Below, in pieces: positions 44,630 to 53,157 of a stretch of DNA of 64,000 bases. Numbering within the stretch: the stretch's first letter is position 1; each line of letters opens with the position of its first letter. The stretch spans positions 124,001 to 188,000 of the forward strand of contig OZ243958.1 in the NCBI GenBank assembly GCA_965214495.1, given 5' to 3'. The notes beneath the pieces were generated by a model. The model did not search any database, was not told the origin of the DNA, and worked only from the letters and a program-made list of their open reading frames with translations. The stretch is from JANQOH01 sp965214495 (GTDB lineage Bacteria; Pseudomonadota; Alphaproteobacteria; UBA7887). Made by a program: the position numbers and the translations under genes.

Positions 44630-44902
44630 TTACGCCGCGACTTCCTCCGGCGTTCGGGTCACCAGCGACAGGGCGTGCAGGCCGTCGGCGAACTCCTCGG
44701 CCAGCAACGCGTTGACGCGGCGTTGCCGCTCGACCCGCGAGAGGCCCTTGAAGGCGCGTGAGACGATCGTAACCCGGAAATGACTGTCGCCGCCCGGCCG
44801 CGCGCCTGCGTGTCCTGCGTGCAGGTGGGACTCGTCGACGATTTCCAGATGCTCCGGTGCCAGGCCGGCTGAGATCTTGTCCCTGATGCGCGCGCCGATC
44901 AT
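44630..44902 (-). CDS. bolA: BolA-family protein
   Basis: A 90-aa protein with LEIVDESHLHAGHAGARPGGDSHFRVTIVS, the BolA signature with the conserved His used for Fe-S sharing with monothiol glutaredoxins, and RVNALLAEEFADGLHALSLVTRTPEE. The ATG at 44902 overlaps the proC stop as ATGA. It likely functions in Fe-S trafficking or stress morphology. Confidence 0.92.
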   Translation of the reverse strand: MIGARIRDKISAGLAPEHLEIVDESHLHAGHAGARPGGDSHFRVTIVSRAFKGLSRVERQRRVNALLAEEFADGLHALSLVTRTPEEVAA

Positions 44903-45726
44903 CGCGCCGATGCCGCCAGTTCGCGGCTGCGCCGGGTCGCGGCGCGCACGGCGGCCGTTATCAACGGCGCCAGGCCGTTCTCCGCCATCAACACGTCGAG
45001 CGCGGCGGCGGTGGTACCGCCCGGACTGGTGACGTTGCGCCGCAAGGTGGCCGCGGGTTCGTCCGAAAGCGCGGCGAGCGCGCCCGAACCCGTCACCGTC
45101 GCGCGCGCCAGGCGGTCGGCGAGCGCGGCGTCCAACCCCCCGGCGGCACCCGCCGCGGCGAGGCATTCGATCAGCAGGAACACATAGGCCGGTCCACTGC
45201 CGGAAACCGCAGTCACCGCATCCATCAGCGCCTCGTCGTCGATCCATGCGACCTCGCCGACCGCTGCGAGCAACCGCGAGCAGAGATCGGTCATGTCCGC
45301 GCCGACTCGTGCGTTCGGACAGGCCACGGTGATGCCACGCCCCACCGCCGCCGGCGTGTTCGGCATCGCGCGCACGATCGCCGCCTCCGGCCCCAGACCG
45401 GCGCTCAGCGCCTCCAGCGTCGTACCCGCCGCGATCGAGAGAAATACCGGCGGGCGAAACGATGCGGCCAGCGGCGCGTATGCGGGCAGCACCGCGCCGA
45501 TCACCTGCGGTTTGACCGCGAACAGCACCAGCACCGGCGCCTCGGTCGCCGCTTCCGGTGCATCGACGACGCGAACGCCGCGGGTCGTGCGCAGCGCTTC
45601 GGCGGTCGCCGGCTCCGGTTCGACGACCGTCACCGCGGCCGCTTCCACCGCACCCTTGTCGAGCCAGCCGGCGAGCAGCGCGCCGCCCATCCGCCCGCCG
45701 CCGACCAGGAGTATGGTTTCGCTCAT
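44899..45726 (-). CDS. proC: pyrroline-5-carboxylate reductase
   Basis: A 275-aa enzyme making proline from pyrroline-5-carboxylate with NAD(P)H. It opens ILLVGGGRMGGALLAGWL (dinucleotide-binding), then FAVKPQVI, VRAMPNTPAAVGRGITV and the C-terminal signature region VTSPGGTTAAALDVLMAENGL. Its start abuts the YbjN-like stop (TGA then ATG) and its stop overlaps bolA, so this is a coupled operon. Confidence 0.95.
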   Translation of the reverse strand: MSETILLVGGGRMGGALLAGWLDKGAVEAAAVTVVEPEPATAEALRTTRGVRVVDAPEAATEAPVLVLFAVKPQVIGAVLPAYAPLAASFRPPVFLSIAAGTTLEALSAGLGPEAAIVRAMPNTPAAVGRGITVACPNARVGADMTDLCSRLLAAVGEVAWIDDEALMDAVTAVSGSGPAYVFLLIECLAAAGAAGGLDAALADRLARATVTGSGALAALSDEPAATLRRNVTSPGGTTAAALDVLMAENGLAPLITAAVRAATRRSRELAASAR

Positions 45727-46287
45727 TCAGGCCTGCCCCTTCGGTTCGATCACGGCCGCCGCGATGGCGCCCTCGGCGTTCTCTCCGCCCCACAGCACAT
45801 ACTGAAACGCCGGATAGTAACGGTCGCATTCGACGCGCGCAGTGTCGATGACGTCTTCCAGCACGTCGAGCGCGATCGGCGCATCGCCGCCGAGCAGCGT
45901 GTGGCGGAAGGTCGGCCAACCCTCCCCGGACCAGAGTTCGAAATGGCCGATCCACAAGCGTTCGTTGATGCCGGCGAGCAGCGGGTAAATCGCGTCGCGT
46001 CGCGGCCGGGGCACCCTCATGTCGAGTGCGCAAGTGACAAGCAGCGAGCGGGACTCCGGCCGCCACGCGAACCAGAACTGCAAATCGCACCACTGGCCGG
46101 CCAACTGCGCCGCGATCTCGGTTTCGCTCCGGCGGTCGTGGGCCCATTCATGCGCGGTAACGAGTTGCTCCAGCAGGTCGATGGGGTCGCACGACAGGTC
46201 TTGCGCGACCGGTGGAGTTCGGGCCATCGCGGCGCCCCTTGGATCGATTCCCCGATGTGGACCATGGATATGGTGGTTACTGTCCAT
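45727..46287 (-). CDS. YbjN-domain protein
   Basis: A 186-aa protein similar to YbjN-domain proteins of alphaproteobacteria, with DLQFWFAWRPESRSLLVTCA, LLAGINERLWIGHFELW and the C-terminal YPAFQYVLWGGENAEGAIAAAV. Possible starts are 46287 or the internal MARTPPVAQD (residue 21), which looks more natural. The fold resembles type III secretion chaperones; the role is unknown. The same gene order with proC and UbiK is common in the class. Confidence 0.8.
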   Translation of the reverse strand: MDSNHHIHGPHRGIDPRGAAMARTPPVAQDLSCDPIDLLEQLVTAHEWAHDRRSETEIAAQLAGQWCDLQFWFAWRPESRSLLVTCALDMRVPRPRRDAIYPLLAGINERLWIGHFELWSGEGWPTFRHTLLGGDAPIALDVLEDVIDTARVECDRYYPAFQYVLWGGENAEGAIAAAVIEPKGQA

Positions 46288-46351
46288 AGACCCACAATAT
46301 CCTGTAGGGTGCCAGACGCTGCCGGGATGCGCAAGCGTCGTCGGAACGCCG

Positions 46352-46636
46352 CTATCCGGGTTCGGTGCGCGGCCCGTCGGGGTCGGGCGCCGCCGCCGTC
46401 CCGGCCTCTAGCGCTTCGATGCGCGCGCGCAGGGCCTCGTTTTCCTCGCGCGCCTTGACCGCCATCGCGCGGACTGCATCGAACTCGTCGCGTCGAACCA
46501 CGTCCATCCGTTCAAGCACGGTCTCGAGCTGTTCGCGCATGCGGGCCTTGAACTCCTCGCCCAGCGCGCCCGCCGTGGACCACGCGCCGCCCGCCACGCG
46601 CGCCAGATCGTCGAACAGCCGGTCTTCCTTCTGCAT
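46352..46636 (-). CDS. ubiK: accessory factor UbiK-family protein (BMFP domain)
   Basis: A 94-aa protein with an N-terminal amphipathic helix (RLFDDLARVAGGAWSTAGAL) and a C-terminal coiled coil (EFDAVRAMAVKAREENEALRARIEALEAG), the BMFP/UbiK plan. UbiK helps the Ubi complex make ubiquinone under oxygen and can associate with membranes. It is divergent from lgt across a 95-bp gap. Confidence 0.88.
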   Translation of the reverse strand: MQKEDRLFDDLARVAGGAWSTAGALGEEFKARMREQLETVLERMDVVRRDEFDAVRAMAVKAREENEALRARIEALEAGTAAAPDPDGPRTEPG

Positions 46637-46731
46637 CGCGCGTTCCTTGTTTCCGTCCTGACGGTCTTATAAACCCCCGCGATGGTCGCGGTCAGCCGTT
46701 ATCCGTTGCCGGGCCCGCGGTATCGGTAGCG

Positions 46732-47547
46732 ATGCCGGCCTGGGCGCTCGTCTTTCCGAATATCGACCCGGTGGCGGTCGAAATCGGGCCGCTGGCGATT
46801 CGCTGGTATGCGCTCGCCTATATCGCCGGCCTGGCGATCGGCTGGCGCTATCTGCGCGTTCTGGCGTCCCGCGGTGTCGCGCCCTTCGACCGCCGGCAGA
46901 TCGACGACCTGCTGTTCTGGGTCACCATCGGCGTCATCGTCGGTGGGCGCATCGGCTCCACACTGTTTTACGACCTCGACGGCTTTCTCGCCGATCCGCC
47001 GCGACTCTTCCGTATCTGGGAGGGCGGCATGTCGTTTCACGGCGGCCTGCTCGGCGTCGTCGCCGCGCTATGGTGGTTCGCGCGCAAGGAGAAGGCGCCG
47101 GTCCTGTCGGTCGCCGACGTCGTGGCAGTGGCGGTACCGGTCGGGTTGTTCTTCGGGCGCATCGCGAATTTCGTCAACGGAGAGCTCTATGGCCGTGTCT
47201 CCGATCTTCCGTGGGCGATGTCGTTTCCCGCCGGCGGACCGGAACCCCGCCACCCCAGCCAGCTTTACGAGGCAGTGCTCGAGGGTCTTGTATTGTTTGC
47301 GGTGCTCGCATGGCTGGCCCATGCGCGGCGCGGTTTCGCGCGGCGCGGTCTGCTGGCCGGCGTGTTTCTCGCCGGTTATGCGGTGTTGCGCACGGGTGTC
47401 GAGTTCTTTCGCGAACCCGACGCGCATATCGGCTTCCTGGCCGGCGGTGTCACCATGGGCCAGTTGCTGTCGATCCCCATGTTGTTCGCCGGCGCATGGT
47501 TGATCCGCCGCGCAGCGCGCCCGCCGAACGCCGCGGTCTCTTCGTGA
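46732..47547 (+). CDS. lgt: prolipoprotein diacylglyceryl transferase
   Basis: A 271-aa, seven-helix inner-membrane enzyme that attaches diacylglycerol to lipobox cysteines. The signature GRIANFVNGELYGR is complete. IRWYALAYIAGLAIGWRY and WEGGMSFHGGLLG supply the catalytic Tyr and His regions. ATG 46732 gives the standard N-terminus. The TGA overlaps the next gene's GTG (GTGA). Confidence 0.96.
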   Translation: MPAWALVFPNIDPVAVEIGPLAIRWYALAYIAGLAIGWRYLRVLASRGVAPFDRRQIDDLLFWVTIGVIVGGRIGSTLFYDLDGFLADPPRLFRIWEGGMSFHGGLLGVVAALWWFARKEKAPVLSVADVVAVAVPVGLFFGRIANFVNGELYGRVSDLPWAMSFPAGGPEPRHPSQLYEAVLEGLVLFAVLAWLAHARRGFARRGLLAGVFLAGYAVLRTGVEFFREPDAHIGFLAGGVTMGQLLSIPMLFAGAWLIRRAARPPNAAVSS

Positions 47548-48626
47548 ATGCGCTCCAGGCGCGGTTGCGGCGCGTCATCCGCCATTCGGGGCCGATTACG
47601 CTCGCGCACTACATGGCGCTGGCTCTCGGCGATCGGCGGCACGGCTATTACGCGGGCGCGGACGCGACCGACCCGCTCGGCCGCGCCGGCGATTTCGTCA
47701 CCGCACCGGAGATCAGCCAGATGTTCGGCGAACTGATCGGCGCCTGGTGCGCCGACCTGTGGGACCGCCTCGGCAGACCGGACCCGGTGCGGCTGGTCGA
47801 ACTCGGCCCCGGCCGCGGCACGCTGATGGCGGACCTGTTGCGCGCCGCTGCCGGAATACCGGCGTTCCGGCGGGCGATCGAACTCCATCTGGTCGAGATC
47901 AGTCCGGTATTGCGCCGCGCTCAGGAAGCAGCGGTCGGCGCCGCGCGCCCGCAGTGGCACGAGACGCTGGCCACCGTCCCGGACGGGCCGATGGTGCTGG
48001 TCGCGAACGAGCTGTTCGACGCTCTGCCGGTCCATCAATTCGTCGCCACTGCGGCGGGGTGGCGCGAACGAATGGTCGGTCTCGCCGACGATGGCCGCGG
48101 GTTGGAACTGCGTTGTGCGCCGGGGCCGACTCCGGCGCTGCACGCGCTGAATGCGCTCGGCCCCGTGCCGCGGCCGGGCGCGGTCGCCGAAGTGAGCCTC
48201 GCCGCGCTCGCCCTCGCCGGCGATATCGCGCGCCGCGTCGCCGCCGGTCCGGGCGTCGCCCTGATCGTCGACTACGCCGGCGATGGCGGCGGCAGCCTGC
48301 AAGGCGCGCGGGGCCATCGCCGGCATCCGCCGCTGGAGATGGCCGGAGAAGCGGACGTCTCCGCGCGCGTCGATTTCGCCGCCCTGGCCCGGGTGGCGCG
48401 GGAGAACGGCGCGGTCGTTTACGGGCCGGTAGGGCAGAGCGCCTTTCTCGAGGCGCTCGGCATCCGCCAGCGTGCGGCCCGCCTCGAGCGATCGAATCCC
48501 GCCGCCGCTGAAGCGATCGACGCGGCGGTGATGCGCCTCACGGCACCGGACCGCATGGGCGTGCTGTTTCAGGCGCTCGCGCTGGGGGCGCCGGGCGGTC
48601 CGCCGCCCGCCGGGTTCGCCGCATGA
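47544..48626 (+). CDS. SAM-dependent methyltransferase, NDUFAF7/MidA family
   Basis: A 360-aa DUF185-type methyltransferase. GPITLAHYMALALGDRRHGYY is the family N-terminus; LVELGPGRGTLMADLLRA is the SAM motif; LVANELFDALPVHQF and LIVDYAGDGGGSLQGARGH follow in order. Mitochondrial NDUFAF7 methylates an arginine of complex I; the bacterial substrate is unsettled. GTG 47544 overlaps lgt by four bases and the stop overlaps pgeF, as in many alphaproteobacteria. Confidence 0.93.
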   Translation: MNALQARLRRVIRHSGPITLAHYMALALGDRRHGYYAGADATDPLGRAGDFVTAPEISQMFGELIGAWCADLWDRLGRPDPVRLVELGPGRGTLMADLLRAAAGIPAFRRAIELHLVEISPVLRRAQEAAVGAARPQWHETLATVPDGPMVLVANELFDALPVHQFVATAAGWRERMVGLADDGRGLELRCAPGPTPALHALNALGPVPRPGAVAEVSLAALALAGDIARRVAAGPGVALIVDYAGDGGGSLQGARGHRRHPPLEMAGEADVSARVDFAALARVARENGAVVYGPVGQSAFLEALGIRQRAARLERSNPAAAEAIDAAVMRLTAPDRMGVLFQALALGAPGGPPPAGFAA

Positions 48627-49402
48627 ACCCGCCATGCCCGATCGAGGCGCGCGGCCTCGGCGGGGTGGACGGTGTGGCGCACGGATTCTTCACCCGCAGG
48701 GACGGAGTCTCGAGCGGTCTCTATGCCTCGCTCAACTGCGGACCCGGGTCCGCCGACGATGCCGGCGCCGTCGCCGCCAACCGCGCTGCCGCCGCGGCCG
48801 GCCTCGGACTCGGATCGGCGCCCTTGATCACCGGATATCAGGTTCACGGCGACGCGGTTCTGGTCATCGATGAGCCGCCCACCGGAGTGCCGCCGTGCGT
48901 CGATGGCCTTGTGACCGCGGCGCCCGGCATCGCTCTGGGCGTTCTCACGGCCGATTGCGCCCCGGTGCTGTTCGCCGACCCCGCCGCGCGCGTGGTTGCG
49001 GCGGCGCACGCAGGCTGGCGCGGCGCGCTTGCCGGCATCGTCGAGGCCACGGTCGCCGCGATGGCCGCCAACGGCGCCGCCCCGGAGCGCATCCGGGCGG
49101 CCATCGGCCCCTGCATCGCCCAGGCGTCATACGAGGTCGGCGGAGACTTGCGCGCGGCGGTCGTGGCGCGCGACCCGGCCGACGCCCGCTATTTCGTTAC
49201 CGGCGCACGCAGCGGCCGCTGGCTGTTCGACCTTTCCGCCTACGTCGCCGGCCGGCTGCGGGCCACCGGGATCGCCGACGTCGAAGAGGTCGGGTTCGAC
49301 AGCTACGCCGACGAGGCGCGTTTCTTCAGCTATCGTCGCGCCCGTCATCGCGGCGAATCCGACTATGGTCGCTGTCTGTCGGCGATCGCACTCGTCCGCT
49401 GA
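48623..49402 (+). CDS. pgeF: peptidoglycan editing factor PgeF (YfiH family)
   Basis: A 259-aa protein of the former multicopper polyphenol oxidase/laccase-like family. The zinc site is visible in GYQVHGDAV, LTADCAPVLFAD and AAHAGWRGALAGIVEATV. HGFFTRRDGVSSGLYASLNC marks the N-terminus. PgeF keeps misincorporated L-Ser out of peptidoglycan; related enzymes have purine nucleoside phosphorylase or deaminase activity. ATGA overlap with the preceding gene. Confidence 0.94.
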   Translation: MNPPCPIEARGLGGVDGVAHGFFTRRDGVSSGLYASLNCGPGSADDAGAVAANRAAAAAGLGLGSAPLITGYQVHGDAVLVIDEPPTGVPPCVDGLVTAAPGIALGVLTADCAPVLFADPAARVVAAAHAGWRGALAGIVEATVAAMAANGAAPERIRAAIGPCIAQASYEVGGDLRAAVVARDPADARYFVTGARSGRWLFDLSAYVAGRLRATGIADVEEVGFDSYADEARFFSYRRARHRGESDYGRCLSAIALVR

Positions 49403-49405
49403 ACC

Positions 49406-49474
49406 GTGCCCTATCTCACCTGGATGCTGATCGCGTTCGTGGTGATCCTGCTCGCCTCGTGCTTCCTGTCGTAA
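49406..49474 (+). CDS. possible 22-aa hydrophobic peptide
   Basis: A very short frame from GTG 49406, three bases after the pgeF stop, encodes MPYLTWMLIAFVVILLASC plus FLS: one membrane-spanning segment. It overlaps the start of the lipoprotein gene in another frame. It may be a translated leader that couples pgeF to the lipoprotein gene, or chance. Only position and hydrophobicity support it. Confidence 0.25.
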   Translation: MPYLTWMLIAFVVILLASCFLS

Positions 49475-50328
49475 CGCGGCTGTTCCTCGGCGCGGCGCTG
49501 TTGCTGGCGGCGTGCCAGGCGCGCCCGCTTGTGTTCGCGCCACCGCAGGGATCCGACGAAGACCCGGCGCGTTTGATCGACCTGTCGGAGTTCGCCATGT
49601 CGGACAAGCTCGGCGTTTTCGTCGCCGGTGTCGAAGGCGCACCGGAGGCGCTCGATTCGGCGCTGCGCCCGGCCCTTGTGGACCGTTTGCTCGCCCTCGA
49701 TGTGGCCGCGAGCGCTCAGTCGGCCAACCGCGCGAGCTATCTCCTCGAAGCCCGGACGCGTCGGGGGAGCAACGGTGTGCGCATCCTCTCCTGGCGGCTG
49801 ATCGACGCCGACGACGTGGTTGCCGGTCTCATGGACCAGGCGATCCCGGGCGATCGGGCGGCGTGGCGGCGTGGCGACCCGGCACTTGTGGCGGCCCTTG
49901 TCGCCGATGCGGGGCCGCGCCTCGCCGCGCTGATCGACGACAGGGCGCCGCATCCCGCGCCGGAAACGCCCTTCAGCGTCGGATCGATCGCCGTCGGGCC
50001 GATCGCAGGAGCGCCGGGCGACGGCGGCGCGGCGCTCGCGGACGCCACCCGCGCCGCGCTGCTCGCTGCCGGGTTCGAACTCGCGCCCGCCGGCGCGCCG
50101 ACGCCGCGATTGACCGGCGAGGTCGCCCTGAACCGGCGCGGTGCGAGCGACCGCGTGACCGTCTCTTGGCGTCTGCTGGCGTTTGACGGGAGCGAGATCG
50201 GCACGATCGAGCAGAACGGCGCGGTCCCCGCCGGCAGCCTCGAGGGCCGGTGGGGCACCCTGGCCGACACGATTGCCGAGGGCGCCGTGGACGGCATCGT
50301 CCGGCTGCTCTCCGGGAACGGCGAATAG
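49459..50328 (+). CDS. predicted lipoprotein of unknown function
   Basis: A protein of about 289 aa. TRLFLGAALLLAACQARP is a lipoprotein signal with lipobox LAAC, so the mature protein begins at that Cys and is probably outer-membrane anchored. The rest (LSEFAMSDKLGVFVAGVEGA; VSWRLLAFDGSEIGTIEQNG) shows no recognised domain. GTG 49459 is the only plausible start close to the signal; upstream frame is GC-driven. It follows lgt-NDUFAF7-pgeF and is a substrate type for Lgt. Confidence 0.72.
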   Translation: MLPVVTRLFLGAALLLAACQARPLVFAPPQGSDEDPARLIDLSEFAMSDKLGVFVAGVEGAPEALDSALRPALVDRLLALDVAASAQSANRASYLLEARTRRGSNGVRILSWRLIDADDVVAGLMDQAIPGDRAAWRRGDPALVAALVADAGPRLAALIDDRAPHPAPETPFSVGSIAVGPIAGAPGDGGAALADATRAALLAAGFELAPAGAPTPRLTGEVALNRRGASDRVTVSWRLLAFDGSEIGTIEQNGAVPAGSLEGRWGTLADTIAEGAVDGIVRLLSGNGE

Positions 50329-50336
50329 CCGGCGAT

Positions 50337-50413
50337 TGGCGCACCCGACAGGATTCGAACCTGTGACCTCTGCCTTCGGAGGGCAGCGCTCTATCCGGCT
50401 GAGCTACGGGTGC
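50337..50413 (-). tRNA. tRNA-Arg (anticodon CCG)
   Basis: A 77-nt cloverleaf on the minus strand: acceptor GCACCCG paired with CGGGTGC, discriminator G and encoded CCA. Anticodon stem CTGCC/GGCAG holds loop CTCCGAA, giving anticodon CCG for CGG codons, as expected in a GC-rich genome. T-arm GGTTCGAATCC. It sits 8 bp beyond the lipoprotein stop. Confidence 0.96.
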
Positions 50414-50543
50414 ACGGCCCGGAATGTAGCCGCCGATGCCTCGGCCGGCAAACCGCCGTCCTCGCCGGTCGTGTCTTAACTTGAAATTGGTACACGCTGC
50501 GGGACGACCGGACTCCAGCGCGCCGCTGTCCCGCTGTCATCGT

Positions 50544-50765
50544 CAGCACGAATCCACACGGACCGCGACAATTCCTGTAGGGGCAACCCTTGTGGTTGCC
50601 CTCCCTTGTCGCGCTCCTGTTCGGGGGGTCGAGCGCCCACAGGGGGGGCGCCTATAGGTGGATCCATGCCGCTTGGCGCATCCGCCCCTTCGCGGCGGCC
50701 TGGAGGCGCCGCTGTCCCGCCGTCGTCACCAGCACGAACCCGAACGAACCGCAATAATTCTCAAA
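50544..50765. repeat. diverged copy of the 185-bp intergenic repeat
   Basis: One unit of about 186 bp (50544-50729) and the start of another share CAGCACGAA, GTAGGGGCAACCCTTGTGG, CTGTTCGGGG and GCCGCTTGGC with the tandem repeats at 41.3-41.7 kb, in the same order. The unit is diverged and carries insertions. It lies in the roughly 600-bp gap between tRNA-Arg and mlaA; the rest of that gap shows only an A9 run near 50803 and presumably the mlaA promoter. Confidence 0.8.
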
Positions 50766-51012
50766 CTGAGACACCATCTCCTCGCCAAGCGTGGTTCGGT
50801 TCCAAAAAAAAATGGCCCGATCAGCATTGCGTAGATGTACCTCATGTCCCGCTGTTTCGTTCGCATATCCGTGACCCATTCAGCGGAGGAAATGCGGGCG
50901 AAATCGCGCTGGCGTTGGGAAAATCGCTATGCTAGCAAGGGATTGTCCAGCGTCGCGTCCCGTCCGCGGGGTAGATCCCTACAGGGTTCGGCGGCGCAGC
51001 GAAGGCTGTGCG

Positions 51013-51834
51013 ATGGCTTCAGGGTTCACCATGGGTGCTGCGCGTTCGGCGGCCTGCGCGCTGACGGTGTGCGCGGCGCTGTTCGCGTCGGGATGCGCGA
51101 CGCCGCCGGGCGAACACGGCGCCGCCACCCATGAAGCCGACCCCTGGGAGCCGCTCAACCGGCCCATATTCGAGATCAACCGGCAATTGGATAGATTCGT
51201 GCTTGAGCCGGCAGCCATCGTCTATACCGCCGCGGTTCCGATTCTGTGGCGCGATGCGCTGCACGGGATTCTGGTTAATATGCGCTTGCCGGTAAGCATC
51301 GCCAATGCGCTGTTGCAGGCTGACCGCGATCGTTTCGCACGGGCGTTCGGGCGCTTTGCGATCAATACCACGTTCGGCGTGGGCGGTATCATCGACGTTG
51401 CGGGTAATGCGGGTCTCGAACATGTCGATGAGGATTTCGGCCAGACTCTCGCCGTATGGGGCATGGAATCCGGACCCTATCTGATGCTGCCTCTCTTCGG
51501 CCCGGCGACCGTCCGCGACGGCGCCGGCCGTGTCGTCGACGTTCTCTTCGATCCGGTAAGCTATATGGTTGCCGGCTCCGCGGGCTCGCTCTCCGGTCCG
51601 CCCTTCATGGCGGTGAGCGCCGTTGACCGGCGCTCGCGCAGCCTCGAATCGTTCGCCGAAATCGAGCGCAACACGATCGATCTCTACGCCGCTGTCCGCA
51701 GCGCCTATCTGCAACGGCGACGGAAGCAGGTTTTCGACGGCGCCCCGCTCAGTGGAGAAGACCCGCTCCCCACCGCCTTGAAAGGCGAATATGATGGCCT
51801 GTTCCAGATCATGCTGGAAGACGATTTCGAATAG
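51013..51834 (+). CDS. mlaA: MlaA (VacJ)-family outer-membrane lipoprotein
   Basis: A 273-aa lipoprotein that extracts mislocalised phospholipids from the outer leaflet of the outer membrane. Signal and lipobox are LFASGC (C28). DPWEPLNRPIFEINRQLDRFVLEP is the MlaA signature, and FAINTTFGVGGIIDVAGNAGL, DFGQTLAVWGMESGPYLMLPLFGP and the DPVSY region follow as expected. It is 15 bp upstream of mlaC. Confidence 0.95.
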   Translation: MASGFTMGAARSAACALTVCAALFASGCATPPGEHGAATHEADPWEPLNRPIFEINRQLDRFVLEPAAIVYTAAVPILWRDALHGILVNMRLPVSIANALLQADRDRFARAFGRFAINTTFGVGGIIDVAGNAGLEHVDEDFGQTLAVWGMESGPYLMLPLFGPATVRDGAGRVVDVLFDPVSYMVAGSAGSLSGPPFMAVSAVDRRSRSLESFAEIERNTIDLYAAVRSAYLQRRRKQVFDGAPLSGEDPLPTALKGEYDGLFQIMLEDDFE

Positions 51835-51849
51835 GCCGGAAACCACGCC

Positions 51850-52491
51850 ATGCCTGTAGCGAACAACACCGTCACCCGACGCCGTTTTGCGCTTGGCGCG
51901 ATGGCTCTGGCCGCGAGCGCGGTCGCGACCGGCCGCGTGCGCACGGCTGCCGCGTCGGAGGAGCAGGCACGCGCCCATGTCGTCTCGCTGATCGAGCAGG
52001 CGATGGCGATACTCGACGACTCGCGCAGCGACGACACACAGCGCGCAGCGGGCTTCCGCCGCCTGCTGCACAGCTATTTCGATCTGCCGATGATGACCCG
52101 CGTCGTCATCGGGCGTCATTGGCGTGCTGCGACCGGAGAGCAGAAGCAGGCGTTCGCCGGCGCGTTCGAGGAACATGTCGTCGGCATCTACGCCGCGCAG
52201 CTCGCCGCGTATGACGGCGAAACGGTGGTGATCCGCAACGTGGTGACCCGCACCGAGCGCGACGCCATCGTTTTCACCGAGATCCAGCGCCCTCCGGATC
52301 CGCCGATCAGCATCGACTGGCTCGTGCGCCATACGGAACAGGACTATCGCATCATCGACGTTGCCGCCGAGGGCGTGAGTATGGTCGCCACCAAGCGCGA
52401 GGAGTTCGCCGCTGTCATCGCCCGCCAGGGCCTCGACGGTCTGATCGTCAGCCTCCGGCGGCTCAACGCGGCCGACGCCGAAGAATCCTGA
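51850..52491 (+). CDS. mlaC: MlaC-family periplasmic phospholipid-binding protein
   Basis: A 213-aa exported protein. RRRFALGAMALAASAVATGR is a Tat-like leader. FRRLLHSYFDLPMMTRVVIGRHWRAATGEQKQAFAGAFE is the MlaC/Tol-Tgt2 core that ferries phospholipid between MlaA and the inner-membrane MlaFEDB complex. The pair mlaA-mlaC is kept together here while mlaFEDB must lie elsewhere, as in many alphaproteobacteria. Confidence 0.92.
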   Translation: MPVANNTVTRRRFALGAMALAASAVATGRVRTAAASEEQARAHVVSLIEQAMAILDDSRSDDTQRAAGFRRLLHSYFDLPMMTRVVIGRHWRAATGEQKQAFAGAFEEHVVGIYAAQLAAYDGETVVIRNVVTRTERDAIVFTEIQRPPDPPISIDWLVRHTEQDYRIIDVAAEGVSMVATKREEFAAVIARQGLDGLIVSLRRLNAADAEES

Positions 52492-52506
52492 TCCCGGGGA
52501 TCCGTG

Positions 52507-53157
52507 CTACCGGCGCGCGCCGGTGGCGAGCCGGCCCCGCTCCATCACGTCGATGCGCCCGGCGACGGCGCGGGCGAAATCCAGGTTCTGCTCGACCAGA
52601 AGCACCGCCAGGCCCTCCGAGACCAGGTCTCGCAGCGTCCCGACCAGCGCTTCCACGACCGAGGGCTGCACCCCTTCGGTCGGTTCGTCGAGGAGGAGCA
52701 GCCGCGGTCGGGCGCACAGCGCGCGCGCCAACGCGACGATCTGTTGCTCACCGCCGCTCAACCCGCTGCCGGCGCGCTCCAGAAGAGCTCCTAGCGCTGG
52801 AAAGCGCTCCACCGACGCCGCGATCGCGGTTGCAATGTCGCCGCGCCGACCGAGAGCGCCGAGCGCCAGATTCTCGCGCACCGTCAGGTTCCCGAAGATC
52901 TCCCGCCCCTGTGGCGCCCAAGCCATGCCGGCGCGGCTGCGCGCGTGAGTCGGCAGCCCGCTCACATCGCGCCCGGCGAGTTGCAAACGTTCCGTGCGCG
53001 TCGGAAGGAGGCCCAGCAGCGCCTTCAGGAGGGTGGTTTTGCCTGCGCCGTTGTCGCCGACCACCGCGACGCAACTTCGTGCCGGCACGGTGAGACAGAT
53101 GTCGTGGAGCACGGGAATGCCGCCGTAACCGGCGGACAGGCCGGCTACGTCGAGCAT
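52507..53157 (-). CDS. urtE: urea-type ABC transporter ATPase UrtE
   Basis: A 216-aa ATPase. Walker A GDNGAGKT, signature LSGGEQQ and Walker B LLLLDEPTEGVQPSVVEAL; the PTEGxQPS block is characteristic of UrtE rather than LivF. Its start overlaps the urtD end by 13 bp. It energises the urea or short-chain amide importer with UrtD. Last gene of the operon, convergent with mlaC (15-bp gap). Confidence 0.9.
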   Translation of the reverse strand: MLDVAGLSAGYGGIPVLHDICLTVPARSCVAVVGDNGAGKTTLLKALLGLLPTRTERLQLAGRDVSGLPTHARSRAGMAWAPQGREIFGNLTVRENLALGALGRRGDIATAIAASVERFPALGALLERAGSGLSGGEQQIVALARALCARPRLLLLDEPTEGVQPSVVEALVGTLRDLVSEGLAVLLVEQNLDFARAVAGRIDVMERGRLATGARR

